A DNA stretch of 64,000 nucleotides, from assembly GCA_030550235.1 (NCBI GenBank), contig JAUQPU010000002.1, forward strand, positions 156,602 to 220,601. The letters run 5' to 3'. Shown here one piece after another: positions 8,112 through 15,781 of the stretch. Within the stretch, counting starts at the first letter, position 1. The number at the start of each line of letters is the position of its first letter. A program made the translations under genes and the position numbers. The notes beneath the pieces were generated by a model that saw nothing but the letters and a program-made list of their open reading frames with translations, ran no database searches and was not told the origin of the DNA. The stretch comes from Thermoproteota archaeon (lineage in GTDB: Archaea > Thermoproteota > Nitrososphaeria_A > Caldarchaeales > Calditenuaceae).

Positions 8112-8408
8112 ATGAGGGCTGTCGCTGTTGGTGGCAGGCTTTTTGTTGCCTCTTTCCGTGTTGCGGGTGTGGGAGGCGTTGTCGCTGAGGATTGGCGAGA
8201 TGCTTTGAAGGTTATCCAAGAGCTCGCTAAAGACCCTGAGATAGGTTTGATTCTCGTGAGTGATGAGTTTGGCCCGGAGTTTGCGGGTAGGGTTGGTCAA
8301 CTCAGTTCCAAGCTGTCTAAACCCATATTATATCTCCTTCCGCGGCCTGGCGAGAAGTCCTCGGAGGTTGACTACAGGGCAATGCTTCGTAGGATACTGG
8401 GTATTTAA
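8112..8408 (+). CDS. atpF: A-type ATP synthase subunit F
   Basis: This 98-residue protein has the fold pattern of archaeal/V-type ATPase subunit F: an N-terminal strand with VASFRVAGVGGV, a central IGLILVSDEF strand and a C-terminal Rossmann-like end RAMLRRILGI. Subunit F sits on the central stalk of the A1 motor with subunit D. GGTGGT precedes the ATG. Subunits E and A follow only after a gap of 700 bp with no firm gene. Subunits B, C, D, I and K are not in the window. Confidence 0.85.
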   Translation: MRAVAVGGRLFVASFRVAGVGGVVAEDWRDALKVIQELAKDPEIGLILVSDEFGPEFAGRVGQLSSKLSKPILYLLPRPGEKSSEVDYRAMLRRILGI

Positions 8409-8572
8409 GCATATTTTGGATATAAGAGGTTTAAATGACTTGGCTGGCGAAATAAAACCAAAAACCGCCTAAGGAGAAACGTAGTAAGAGAACCCACAAT
8501 TATCAAAAAACCAGAATAACAAGGTGACTATCCTTAGAAACAAAACTTTCAAAAGAGGAAAAAAGGGGGAGA

Positions 8573-8767
8573 GTGTTGGCTGGGGGGTTCATAGCTGTAG
8601 CTTTAGTTTTCGCTGTACTGACTGCTGGGCTCTTGATCGGGGAAATCGTTCTTATGCTTAATGATTCGAAAGATATGATGTACAAAAAGGGAGAAAGAAT
8701 AAACACTATATCCATATTTTTATGGAAACTATCACGAAAGAATGAATGTTTAATCTTTTTTGACTAA
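8573..8767 (+). CDS. Possible small single-pass membrane protein
   Basis: A 64-codon frame with a GTG start right after a GGGGGA run. Residues 2-29 are a strong membrane helix, followed by a basic, AT-rich tail. It lies inside the ATPase locus but does not resemble subunit K, which has two helices and a Glu/Gln ion site. The 3' half has base use unlike neighbouring genes, so it may not be a real gene. The surrounding 8409-9116 contains otherwise only promoter-like boxes and a candidate RNA. Confidence 0.35.
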   Translation: MLAGGFIAVALVFAVLTAGLLIGEIVLMLNDSKDMMYKKGERINTISIFLWKLSRKNECLIFFD

Positions 8768-8800
8768 GTCCACAGATAATTCTTTGCTAGAAATTAAACG

Positions 8801-8809
8801 GTTTAAATG
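8801..8809 (+). promoter_or_regulatory. TATA-like element upstream of candidate RNA
   Basis: GTTTAAATG preceded by AAACG. A start about 25 nt downstream falls at the first predicted helix of the candidate structured RNA at 8829. Confidence 0.4.
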
Positions 8810-8828
8810 TTTCAAGCCGTATGCTCTG

Positions 8829-8950
8829 CCTCGCATAGGGGCTCATAGAGCGCTTACTATGGCGAAATTAGTGGGTTAGGTAAGCCAATAGGGGCGAGGG
8901 TAGTTCTTAAGGGGGGAGATAGTAAGGCTATTGGCGGGCAGAAGTCAAAC
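8829..8950 (+). ncRNA. Candidate structured RNA with a pseudoknot-like helix arrangement
   Basis: No open reading frame is convincing here, yet three complementary pairs are visible: CCTCGC 8829-8834 with GCGAGG 8894-8899, CTTACTAT 8853-8860 with ATAGTAAG 8919-8926, and GCCAATAG 8884-8891 with CTATTGGC 8928-8935. The last two are perfect 8-bp helices that interleave, so they form a pseudoknot or compete as a switch. A small GCTC-ATA-GAGC hairpin lies at 8841-8851. Hallmarks of RNase P RNA, SRP RNA or 5S rRNA are absent. The 3' end is a guess. Confidence 0.35.
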
Positions 8951-9010
8951 TAGCCTACACACTCTATACCTATGCCAAACTACAGATATGAGGAGAAGGT
9001 TATGCAATAG

Positions 9011-9019
9011 CTTTAAATA
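9011..9019 (+). promoter_or_regulatory. TATA-like element upstream of atpE
   Basis: CTTTAAATA about 100 nt upstream of the atpE start. Transcription from about 9042 would give a 75-nt leader. Confidence 0.4.
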
Positions 9020-9116
9020 CTATCCTATCCCGAGACCATCTTCACGAGTAAGAATCCTTGAATAGTTGGTCTATCGTATATCTATTTAACGTGGCGGGCT
9101 GCGCGTTTGGTGGAAT

Positions 9117-9725
9117 ATGACTCCGATGAAGCTTGAGGATGTTTTGAAGAGTGTTATCGAGGATGCTCTGGTCGAGTTTAGGGCGAAGATTAGGGAGATT
9201 GAGGAGGAGAGTTTAAGACGGCTGAGGGAGGGGGGTGATGAGCTTTACAGGCAGGCTCTTGCCGCATCCCAGGCAATTCGAAGGGAGTCAGAGGCCCTTA
9301 GGATGAGGCTTATCAGCCAGGCCATGCTCGAGTCTAGGCGCGAATATCTCGAATCTGTTGAGGAGTGTGTCAATATCGTGGTTAAGGAGGCGGTGAGTAG
9401 GATACCCTCCCTAAGGAGAGGCGATGAATATCGGCAATCTCTTAAAGCCCTCTTGAGGGAGGCTGTAGAGTCTGTTGGTGGCGATGAGGTTGTGGTTGAG
9501 TGCTCGAGGGAGGACCAGCAACTTGTGAATGGGCTTGCCAAGGAGGTTGGAAAAGAGTTAGGTGTGAAGATTAGGTTGTCTGAAAAATTCTTGGATTGTG
9601 TCGGAGGTGTTAGGGTAATTAGGGGTGATGGGTCAGCGATATATGATAACACGGTTGAGGCTAGGCTTGAGAGGATGAGGGGCGAGATAAGGCAAGAAAT
9701 AATCAAGCAGCTCCTTCCATCCTGA
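9117..9725 (+). CDS. atpE: A-type ATP synthase subunit E
   Basis: This 202-residue protein has the subunit E layout: a long charged N-terminal helix (about 1-100, rich in Glu, Arg and Lys) that forms the peripheral stalk, and a C-terminal globular domain with the conserved [21 protein letters not shown] pattern, here near residues 159-180. GGTGG precedes the ATG, and a second ATG lies three codons in. Only 47 nt separate it from the catalytic subunit A gene, so E and A are co-transcribed. Confidence 0.92.
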   Translation: MTPMKLEDVLKSVIEDALVEFRAKIREIEEESLRRLREGGDELYRQALAASQAIRRESEALRMRLISQAMLESRREYLESVEECVNIVVKEAVSRIPSLRRGDEYRQSLKALLREAVESVGGDEVVVECSREDQQLVNGLAKEVGKELGVKIRLSEKFLDCVGGVRVIRGDGSAIYDNTVEARLERMRGEIRQEIIKQLLPS

Positions 9726-9772
9726 CGCTGGTTCAAAGTTTTTTAGTTGGAAGAAGCCTGTCACGTGTAGTC

Positions 9773-11545
9773 ATGTCTGTTAAGGGGAAAATCGCTTGGA
9801 TAGCTGGCCCGACTGTTAAGGCTATGGGAATGATGGGGGCTAAGATGTATGAGATGGTCTATGTGGGCGAGGAGAAGCTTGTCGGCGAGGTCATAAGGCT
9901 GAGCGGCGATACAGCCTACATACAGGTCTATGAGAATACCTCAGGCATAGCCCCTGAGGAACCTGTGATAGGAACCGGCGGCCCTCTCTCCGTTGCACTG
10001 GGGCCTGGGGTTATAGGGAGTGTCTACGATGGTGTACAGAGGCCTCTCGACCGGATATCCCAGCTGGTTGGAGCCTTTGTGAAGAGAGGGGTCTCGGTTC
10101 CAAGCATCTCACTTGATAAGAAATGGAGATTCAAGCCCCTTGTTAAGCCTGGTGAGAGGGCTGAGCCTGGAACAGTAATCGGCGAGGTAGAGGAGACGCC
10201 TCTGATTAAGACTTCCATCATGATTCCTCCAGATGCTAAGCCTGGAACATTCAGGTACGTCGCGCCTGAGGGCGATTATACGGTTACAGAGACTGTGGCC
10301 GAGGTCGAGAATAAAGACGGTAAAGTGGCTTTATCGATGATGCATAGATGGCCTGTGAGGATACCCCGCCCAATAAAGAGGCGTCTCGACCCTCTAGTAC
10401 CACTGATAACTGGGCAGCGCATCCTAGACACGCTCTTCCCCATGGCTAAGGGAGGTACAGGCTGTATACCCGGCGCTTTCGGGACTGGGAAGACAGTTAC
10501 TCTACACCAGTTGGCGAAGTGGAGTGACGCGAAGGTCATACTACACATCGGCTGTGGCGAGAGGGGGAACGAGGAGGCTGAGGTTCTAAAGGAGTTCCCA
10601 CATCTGACAGACCCATACACTGGTAGGCCACTGATGGAGAGAACGGTCTTGATCGCAAACACTAGCAACATGCCGGTCTCGGCTAGGGAGGCCAGCATCT
10701 ACACAGGAGCGGCTATTGCAGAGTATTATCGGGACATGGGGTATGATGTTCTGCTGGTGGCCGACTCAACGAGTAGGTGGGCTGAGGCGCTTAGAGAGAT
10801 TAGTGGTAGGCTTGAGGAGATGCCAGCGGAGGAGGGTTATCCCAGCTACCTCGGGAGCAGGCTGGCCGAGTTTTATGAGAGGGCTGGTAGGGTCGAGGTG
10901 CTAGGCGAGCCCAGCAGGGTCGGAAGCCTCACCATAGTTGGGGCCGTCTCGCCCCCAGGGGGAGACTTCACAGAGCCAGTCACAACACATACACTCAGGT
11001 TCGTCAGGGTCTTCTGGGCCCTAGACCCTAACCTGGCATACACGAGGCACTACCCGGCTGTAAATTGGATAATGAGCTACTCCGCCTACGTTGACACTGT
11101 TAAGGAGTGGTGGAGCAGGGTTGGCAAGGACTGGTACGAGGCGAGGGCTAAGCTATACAGTATCTTGAGGAGGGAGGAGGAGCTGCTGGAGCTTGTGAGG
11201 CTCCTCGGCCCTGAAGCGCTAGCTGATGAGGAGAACCTAATACTGGACGTCGCGAGAATGATTAGGGAGGGGTTCCTCCAGCAGAGCGCATATGATGAGG
11301 TGGACTCTTACTGCAGCCCAGAAAAACAATACAGGATGCTTAAGATGTTTGTCAACTTTTACGAGCACTCACTCGAGATTATAAAGAAGGGCGTGAAAAT
11401 AGAGAACATTAGGGCTCTCAAGGTCATTGCCAATATGCTGAGGGCGAAATACATGATAAGAAACGAGGAGCTTGAGAAGTTCGACGAACTGGAGGCGGAG
11501 ATTAAGTCAGAGATTGAGGCGTTAAGAGTCGAGATAGCCGCCTAG
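9773..11545 (+). CDS. atpA: A-type ATP synthase catalytic subunit A
   Basis: This 590-residue subunit has full family length. Motifs are Walker A GAFGTGKT (234-241), CGERGNE (261-267), the Walker B region [12 protein letters not shown] (325-336) and [10 protein letters not shown] (351-360). The bulge domain typical of A/V-type catalytic subunits lies near residues 120-200. It hydrolyses or makes ATP with subunit B, which is not adjacent: the following gene is a minus-strand regulator. No intein is present, although this gene is a known intein site in some archaea. Confidence 0.97.
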   Translation: MSVKGKIAWIAGPTVKAMGMMGAKMYEMVYVGEEKLVGEVIRLSGDTAYIQVYENTSGIAPEEPVIGTGGPLSVALGPGVIGSVYDGVQRPLDRISQLVGAFVKRGVSVPSISLDKKWRFKPLVKPGERAEPGTVIGEVEETPLIKTSIMIPPDAKPGTFRYVAPEGDYTVTETVAEVENKDGKVALSMMHRWPVRIPRPIKRRLDPLVPLITGQRILDTLFPMAKGGTGCIPGAFGTGKTVTLHQLAKWSDAKVILHIGCGERGNEEAEVLKEFPHLTDPYTGRPLMERTVLIANTSNMPVSAREASIYTGAAIAEYYRDMGYDVLLVADSTSRWAEALREISGRLEEMPAEEGYPSYLGSRLAEFYERAGRVEVLGEPSRVGSLTIVGAVSPPGGDFTEPVTTHTLRFVRVFWALDPNLAYTRHYPAVNWIMSYSAYVDTVKEWWSRVGKDWYEARAKLYSILRREEELLELVRLLGPEALADEENLILDVARMIREGFLQQSAYDEVDSYCSPEKQYRMLKMFVNFYEHSLEIIKKGVKIENIRALKVIANMLRAKYMIRNEELEKFDELEAEIKSEIEALRVEIAA

Positions 11546-11561
11546 GTTAGGAGTGACTGAG

Positions 11562-12122
11562 TCAGGTTCTTATCAGGTCCCTCGAGGCTATCAGCACTTC
11601 TGTAGCCTTAATTATCGCTATGACCTCGCCTCCTTCTCGGATGTTCAGCCTCTCTAAGCTCTCTGTGGTCAGTAGGGCCTTTAGACTCTGGCTCGGCTCC
11701 AGCTCCATATCTAGCAGGCTCAATACCTCCGTCTTTTTGATGGATTTGACTCGGCATCGCAAGATGTTGCGGGCGCTGAGTAGGCTTTCAAGGAACGTTG
11801 TAATGAAGCCGGGCTTAGTCGCTGTCCTCGCCGAGTAGTATCTCTCGAGTAGCCTCTGGGCGTGCTGTGTCAACACGCTTCCACCACCTCCCCTTCCCCC
11901 CTTCCTAGGCTCCACAAGCCTAAAGCCGAGCCTAGACTCGAGAGACCTCACCCATCTCAGGCCTGTCTTGAGCGTCACTCCAACTTCGCGGCACGCCCCA
12001 CTGAGGCTCCCATACCTCCTCACACCATCGAGTAGCTCAAAATAGGATATACCGACTTGGAAAGACTCCCCATTATCAAGCCTTAGGAAAACCTTACCAC
12101 CACGCACCTCCAGAACCGACAT
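11562..12122 (-). CDS. ModE-like molybdate/tungstate-responsive regulator
   Basis: About 186 residues. The N-terminal half is a LysR/ModE-type winged helix (SLSGACREVGVTLKTGLRWV; then LVEPRKGGRGGGG), and the C-terminal third resembles one TOBE/molbindin domain. The frame extends to 12146, but the ATG at 12122 is better spaced from the shared TATA box, so it is preferred. It diverges from the tungstate/molybdate ABC operon with only 60 nt between starts, which points to direct control of that operon by metal supply. Confidence 0.8.
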   Translation of the reverse strand: MSVLEVRGGKVFLRLDNGESFQVGISYFELLDGVRRYGSLSGACREVGVTLKTGLRWVRSLESRLGFRLVEPRKGGRGGGGSVLTQHAQRLLERYYSARTATKPGFITTFLESLLSARNILRCRVKSIKKTEVLSLLDMELEPSQSLKALLTTESLERLNIREGGEVIAIIKATEVLIASRDLIRT

Positions 12123-12150
12123 GTACCGTTGAGTATCAACCAGCATTCCT

Positions 12151-12164
12151 TTAAATATTTTTAA
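12151..12164. promoter_or_regulatory. Bidirectional TATA-like box between regulator and Mo/W transporter
   Basis: TTAAATATTTTTAA reads as a TATA box in both directions. It is about 26 nt from the wtpA-like ATG at 12183 (leaderless) and about 35 nt from the regulator ATG at 12122. Confidence 0.55.
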
Positions 12165-12182
12165 GCAAAATAGGCCTCAGCT

Positions 12183-13043
12183 ATGCGTAAAATTGCCATA
12201 ATGGCAATTATGGCAATAATCGTTATGCTCGGCATAGCAGTAGCTTCGGACATCTTGGTGGGTAGGAGCCGTGTTGTTGTTTTCTCTGCTCCAACCCTGG
12301 CAGGTGTGGCGGAGGAGGCTGCAGCAACCTATGGCGCGGAGCTGGTCGATATACGCTCAGTAGGTAGCGTTCTCGGGGTGAGGATAATCCAGTCTGGTAA
12401 TGTACCGGATGTATTCATGAGTGTGGATTGGGAACTTTTAAAATTTATCAAGCCTCGCAGAATCCTAGACCTGGGTAGGTTCCAACTAAAGATCGTCTGC
12501 AGGCAGGATTACTCCCTAACGGACATCGGGAGGGTCAGGCTAGGTGTAGCTAACCCAAACACAGCGCCGATAGGCTATAGAGCCTTGGCCGCGCTCTACT
12601 GGCTTGGAGTCAGATATGGTGTCGCCTCAGCCGAGGAGATAAGCAGGGGCCTCAACATAACATACATCTACGACTCCTCCAGCCGGACGGTGAGGATTGA
12701 TGTACGGGGCTTCCAGGCTAGTGGCAGGTTTGTCGCCCGTGACGACCTAGCTGGTGTTGCGGCCTTGCTTGAAGGTGGAGCCGTCGACTGCATCTTCGCC
12801 CATTCCCCCTTCATTATATCGCGGGGGTATGAAAATCATTTCAAGGTCCTCGACGTCCCCGGAGACATAGATTTCACACAAGATCCACCTGTTAGCTTCA
12901 CCGCCGAGACCCAAACCGGGCTGATTGAGGTGAAGGCTTTCCGCGCATTTGCCGCTTCATTCACTCAGAGCGGTGATGAATTCTTGAAAGCTCTGGAGGG
13001 TGTTCCGCTCACAAGATACGGTCTGCTGAAGGGGCTTGGATAG
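12183..13043 (+). CDS. wtpA: Tungstate/molybdate-binding lipoprotein or membrane-anchored protein, WtpA-like
   Basis: This 286-residue extracytoplasmic binding protein has an N-terminal hydrophobic signal or anchor (residues 4-22). The mature region follows the archaeal WtpA/ModA pattern: VVVFSAPTLAG at the start, PDVFMSVDWELL, GVANPNTAPIGYRAL and a late AHSPFI segment. These loops bind oxyanions. No lipobox cysteine is seen in the signal region. The gene overlaps the permease gene by 8 bp. An inverted repeat covers the first codons and may be an operator. Confidence 0.85.
   Translation: MRKIAIMAIMAIIVMLGIAVASDILVGRSRVVVFSAPTLAGVAEEAAATYGAELVDIRSVGSVLGVRIIQSGNVPDVFMSVDWELLKFIKPRRILDLGRFQLKIVCRQDYSLTDIGRVRLGVANPNTAPIGYRALAALYWLGVRYGVASAEEISRGLNITYIYDSSSRTVRIDVRGFQASGRFVARDDLAGVAALLEGGAVDCIFAHSPFIISRGYENHFKVLDVPGDIDFTQDPPVSFTAETQTGLIEVKAFRAFAASFTQSGDEFLKALEGVPLTRYGLLKGLG
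12192..12208. promoter_or_regulatory. Perfect inverted repeat over the first codons of wtpA
   Basis: ATTGCCAT-A-ATGGCAAT, with two perfect 8-bp arms, starts 10 nt after the A of the ATG. A second related palindromic stretch follows at 12207-12220. It sits at the expected transcript start, where a repressor such as the divergent ModE-like protein could block transcription. It also encodes the repetitive Ile-Ala-Ile-Met signal region, so codon repetition is an alternative explanation. Confidence 0.35.
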
Positions 13044-13737
13044 AATACTAATCGCGGCACTAGTAATATCCTTGTCATATTTCATCGTATTGTCCCTTCC
13101 AGCAGTTTTAGTTTTTGGCTCTGCTCCACGGCCAGACTTCATGGGTGCGGTGACTACGACAGCCATTTACTCGACGCTCGCCACACTCCTTGTGCTTCCA
13201 GCCTCCCTCCTGCTCGGCTATGCTTTCACATTCAGACCTACCGGCAGATACATCTCACCACTCATACTCTTCTCCACCGCCATCCCACATACAGCCATCG
13301 GGGTACTTCTCGCACCAATAATCTTCAGCCTCAACATCACAGACACTGGGCTGGCGATCGTGCTGGGGATGTTCATAGTCTCAACACCAATAGGTGTAGG
13401 GGTTATTCGGGCGGCCTATGCAGCCCAAGGCATCGAGCTTGAAGAGTACTTGAGAAGCATGGGTGTGAGGGGATTTAGGCTCCAATGGTTCTATCTAAAG
13501 GCCTCGCCGACTAGCATCCTACTCGCAGCCCTGCTCTCATGGTTCAGATCCTTCTCAGAGCTTGGAGTCTTCCTCATAATAGCACAGAGGCCCCAGACAG
13601 TTGGGATATATATCTTCGAGGAGTTCCTCAAGAGTGGCCCTGGCGTCGTCGTCTCTGCATCCCTCCTTCTCCTAGCGGTCGCACTTTCTCTAGCTTTCGC
13701 GGTGGTGGTGTTGGAGCATGGTCCTCGAGATTCGTGA
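13036..13737 (+). CDS. wtpB: Tungstate/molybdate ABC transporter permease, WtpB-like
   Basis: This 233-residue membrane protein has about six helices and the binding-protein-dependent permease signature (EAA-like loop ELEEYLRSMGVRGFRLQWFYLK, near residues 135-156) that contacts the ATPase. The start is TTG, overlapping wtpA by 8 bp. The end overlaps the ATPase gene by 20 bp. These overlaps indicate one translationally coupled operon. Confidence 0.88.
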   Translation: MDRILIAALVISLSYFIVLSLPAVLVFGSAPRPDFMGAVTTTAIYSTLATLLVLPASLLLGYAFTFRPTGRYISPLILFSTAIPHTAIGVLLAPIIFSLNITDTGLAIVLGMFIVSTPIGVGVIRAAYAAQGIELEEYLRSMGVRGFRLQWFYLKASPTSILLAALLSWFRSFSELGVFLIIAQRPQTVGIYIFEEFLKSGPGVVVSASLLLLAVALSLAFAVVVLEHGPRDS

Positions 13738-14392
13738 CCTCCTTGTCTATAGGGGAGGGCTCAGGCTAGAGGTTGGAGAGCTTGTTGTCCGGACTAAGAC
13801 AGTCCTGCTTGGGAGAAATGGCACAGGCAAATCCACACTCCTCAAGAGTCTCACGGGCCTCATCAAACCCGTCAGGGGGGAGATACTAGTTAACGGGAGA
13901 GACATCACTGGCCTACCAGTCGAAGATAGGCCCCTTGGCTACATCCCCCAAAGGATTGTCAAGCTGCCCATGAATCCTCGAAGCCAGTTAGAGTACTTCT
14001 CAAAGCTGCACGGAAGAGACTACAGGCCCATTATCTCCAGTCTTAGGCTCGAGAGGCTTCTCGAGAAGAGGGGACTCTCTGTAGGCGAGTTGCAACTCCT
14101 CGCCATAGCCACTACCCTTCTGAAGGACCCTGAGATATTGCTGATGGATGAGCCATGCGCCAATCTGGACTGGCCAAACAAGAAGCTCGTACTACAGCTT
14201 GTGAGAACTCTGGAGATCCCGGTCCTCTACGTGACTCACGACCCACTCGAGGCCCTCTTCATCGCTCATGAAGTCGCACTACTCGAGGACGGTAGACTAG
14301 TGGGCATCTATCCCAACAAGGAGAAAGAGATTGTCGAGGAGGCGCTCAAACACTATGACCTCTACGAGAGGCTAAAAGCATCCAGGGCTTAA
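13718..14392 (+). CDS. wtpC: Tungstate/molybdate ABC transporter ATPase, WtpC-like
   Basis: This 224-residue ABC ATPase has Walker A GRNGTGKS (about 33-40), signature SVGELQ (about 119-124), Walker B ILLMDEP (about 138-144) and the H-loop THD. It lacks the C-terminal TOBE domain that some molybdate ATPases carry, so metal sensing may rest with the divergent regulator. Together with the binding protein and permease it forms a complete importer. Confidence 0.9.
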   Translation: MVLEIRDLLVYRGGLRLEVGELVVRTKTVLLGRNGTGKSTLLKSLTGLIKPVRGEILVNGRDITGLPVEDRPLGYIPQRIVKLPMNPRSQLEYFSKLHGRDYRPIISSLRLERLLEKRGLSVGELQLLAIATTLLKDPEILLMDEPCANLDWPNKKLVLQLVRTLEIPVLYVTHDPLEALFIAHEVALLEDGRLVGIYPNKEKEIVEEALKHYDLYERLKASRA

Positions 14393-14461
14393 AACCGGGT
14401 GGGCGGCGACAAAACCCACCCCACTTAAATATCAGGGGCTCACAGAAGATGGTGGAGCCCA

Positions 14462-14830
14462 TTGATCCACTGGGACAAGCGCGACTTCAAGAAACTCTTC
14501 CCCGCCCTATCAAACGAGCTGGATGAATCGAAGGTTGCTGAGGAATATGTAGAGTCTGAAGGAGGCGAGGAGCCTTTAAGAGGGTTCATGCCAGGTCCAG
14601 AAGACTACATTATGAGGTGTACGACGGACGAGGAGGCGATGAGGGTTGTAGAGTTTCTGCACCAGAGGGGGGAGATCTCTGATGAGGAATCTGAGAGGCT
14701 CAAGAGGCAGATTGGGGAGAGGGGTGTGAGGAGCTTCGGGCCACTGAGAGAAGAGGGCTACTATCTGAGGACATATCACAAGAGGCGCCACAATAGTGCC
14801 GCGGATACGCGGAGTCTGGACGAGAGGTGA
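14462..14830 (+). CDS. DUF2095-like archaeal protein
   Basis: This is a 122-residue soluble charged protein. The start FKKLFPALSNEL, the middle EDYIMRCTTDEEAMRVVEFL and the end RSFGPLREEGYYLR match the pattern I recall for DUF2095, a family conserved in archaea with no known role. The start is TTG with GGTGGAG upstream, since the ATG at 14450 is out of frame. A TATA-like CTTAAATAT lies at about 14424. It converges with the eS1 gene 2 nt away. Confidence 0.65.
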   Translation: MIHWDKRDFKKLFPALSNELDESKVAEEYVESEGGEEPLRGFMPGPEDYIMRCTTDEEAMRVVEFLHQRGEISDEESERLKRQIGERGVRSFGPLREEGYYLRTYHKRRHNSAADTRSLDER

Positions 14831-14832
14831 AT

Positions 14833-15468
14833 CTACTGGGGCTGTGGCTGCTGAGCCGCTACCCCCTCTACAGAGGCCTGAGGCTGTGGCTTTGCAAGGA
14901 CCTTCGACTTAACAACCCCCACATGTCTTGGGAGGAGAATCTTCTTAACAGAGTTGTAGATATCTGAAGCGGTCTTCCCCAATACCATCTCCTGTGCGAA
15001 CTGCCCCAGCTCAAGCGACTTTGCCGAGGTCTCAACAACCTCCTCCATGATGTGTCTTATCGAAGTCTTCTTACCAGACCTCACCCTATTATGGGTAAAT
15101 ACTGTGCATTGAACCCTCAGCTTGTATCCGTCCTTAGTCTCGACGTTGTAGAAGCCATCTATCCTGCTTGTCCCACGCCTAACCAGGCTCCTCAAAAACT
15201 CCCTATCATATTCATGCCCGTAGAAGATTGTCTCTGCGATATTTCCATTGACCTTCACGATCTGAAACTTAACTAGGATATACTGCTTAGTTGGGTCGTC
15301 CGTGAGTGTATATAGGCTGACCTTCACGGTCCTGTTTAATAGCTTGGATGGGTCGTCGCTCAGCGTCACTCCTATTGTTCTCTCAGCGAAGTAGGAGGGC
15401 GTCATGATGGTGTATTCGGACTTAGCTCCCTTCTCAGCTGGCTTCCTTGAGGACATCTCGACCCTCAC
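14833..15468 (-). CDS. rps3ae: Small ribosomal subunit protein eS1 (S3Ae)
   Basis: This 211-residue protein is of archaeal S3Ae length. It shows the family segments TIGVTLSDDPSKLLNRTVKVSL, FQIVKVNGN, GHEYDREFLRSLVRRGTSRIDG and VRSGKKTSIRHIM. The C-terminal tail is rich in Gln, Pro and Ala. A second ATG four codons in is an alternative start. It is the last gene of a RecJ-Pcc1-eS1 run, an arrangement conserved in archaea (often with uS15 first, which is missing here). Confidence 0.95.
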   Translation of the reverse strand: MRVEMSSRKPAEKGAKSEYTIMTPSYFAERTIGVTLSDDPSKLLNRTVKVSLYTLTDDPTKQYILVKFQIVKVNGNIAETIFYGHEYDREFLRSLVRRGTSRIDGFYNVETKDGYKLRVQCTVFTHNRVRSGKKTSIRHIMEEVVETSAKSLELGQFAQEMVLGKTASDIYNSVKKILLPRHVGVVKSKVLAKPQPQASVEGVAAQQPQPQ

Positions 15469-15517
15469 TCTCTAACCCATACTCAACATTTTAAGGCTAA
15501 CGCCAACCACGCTCTGC

Positions 15518-15781
15518 CTACTTCCTACCTTTTTCCCGGATCTCGCATATTATGGGCTCGACCAGTAGAAGTGCCTGTATTATGTCGTCGAGTGTTGAGA
15601 GGAGGGTTTGAGCTGGCCTGCCGGAGCATGCCACCTTATAAATCAGCTCCTCCCCCACCCTATCCACCTCCAGGCTCAGATATGGGGGCAGAGGCTTATT
15701 GTCCGGTGCAAGAGACCTCTCCGCCATCTTAGCCTCTTCCTGGCTGCAAAACCTCACACTAAAAACAGCCTCATGCCTCAA
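15518..15781 (-). CDS. Pcc1-family protein (KEOPS-related), RecJ-linked
   Basis: This 87-residue protein is of the CTAG/Pcc1 family: an SLAPDN motif near residue 23 and the C-terminal helix LLSTLDDIIQALLLVEP. Pcc1 dimerises and supports the Kae1-Bud32 machinery that makes t6A37 in tRNA. A second, more canonical Pcc1 lies at 61758-62009, so this copy may be the paralog called Pcc2 in archaea. It overlaps the RecJ gene by 4 bp. Confidence 0.75.
   Translation of the reverse strand: MRHEAVFSVRFCSQEEAKMAERSLAPDNKPLPPYLSLEVDRVGEELIYKVACSGRPAQTLLSTLDDIIQALLLVEPIICEIREKGRK

Noticed and set aside
8573-8767. ATPase subunit K (proteolipid)
   Set aside because: Only one membrane helix and no conserved ion-binding carboxylate in a second helix.
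8829-8950. RNase P RNA, SRP RNA or 5S rRNA at the structured region
   Set aside because: The conserved core sequences of these RNAs are not visible.
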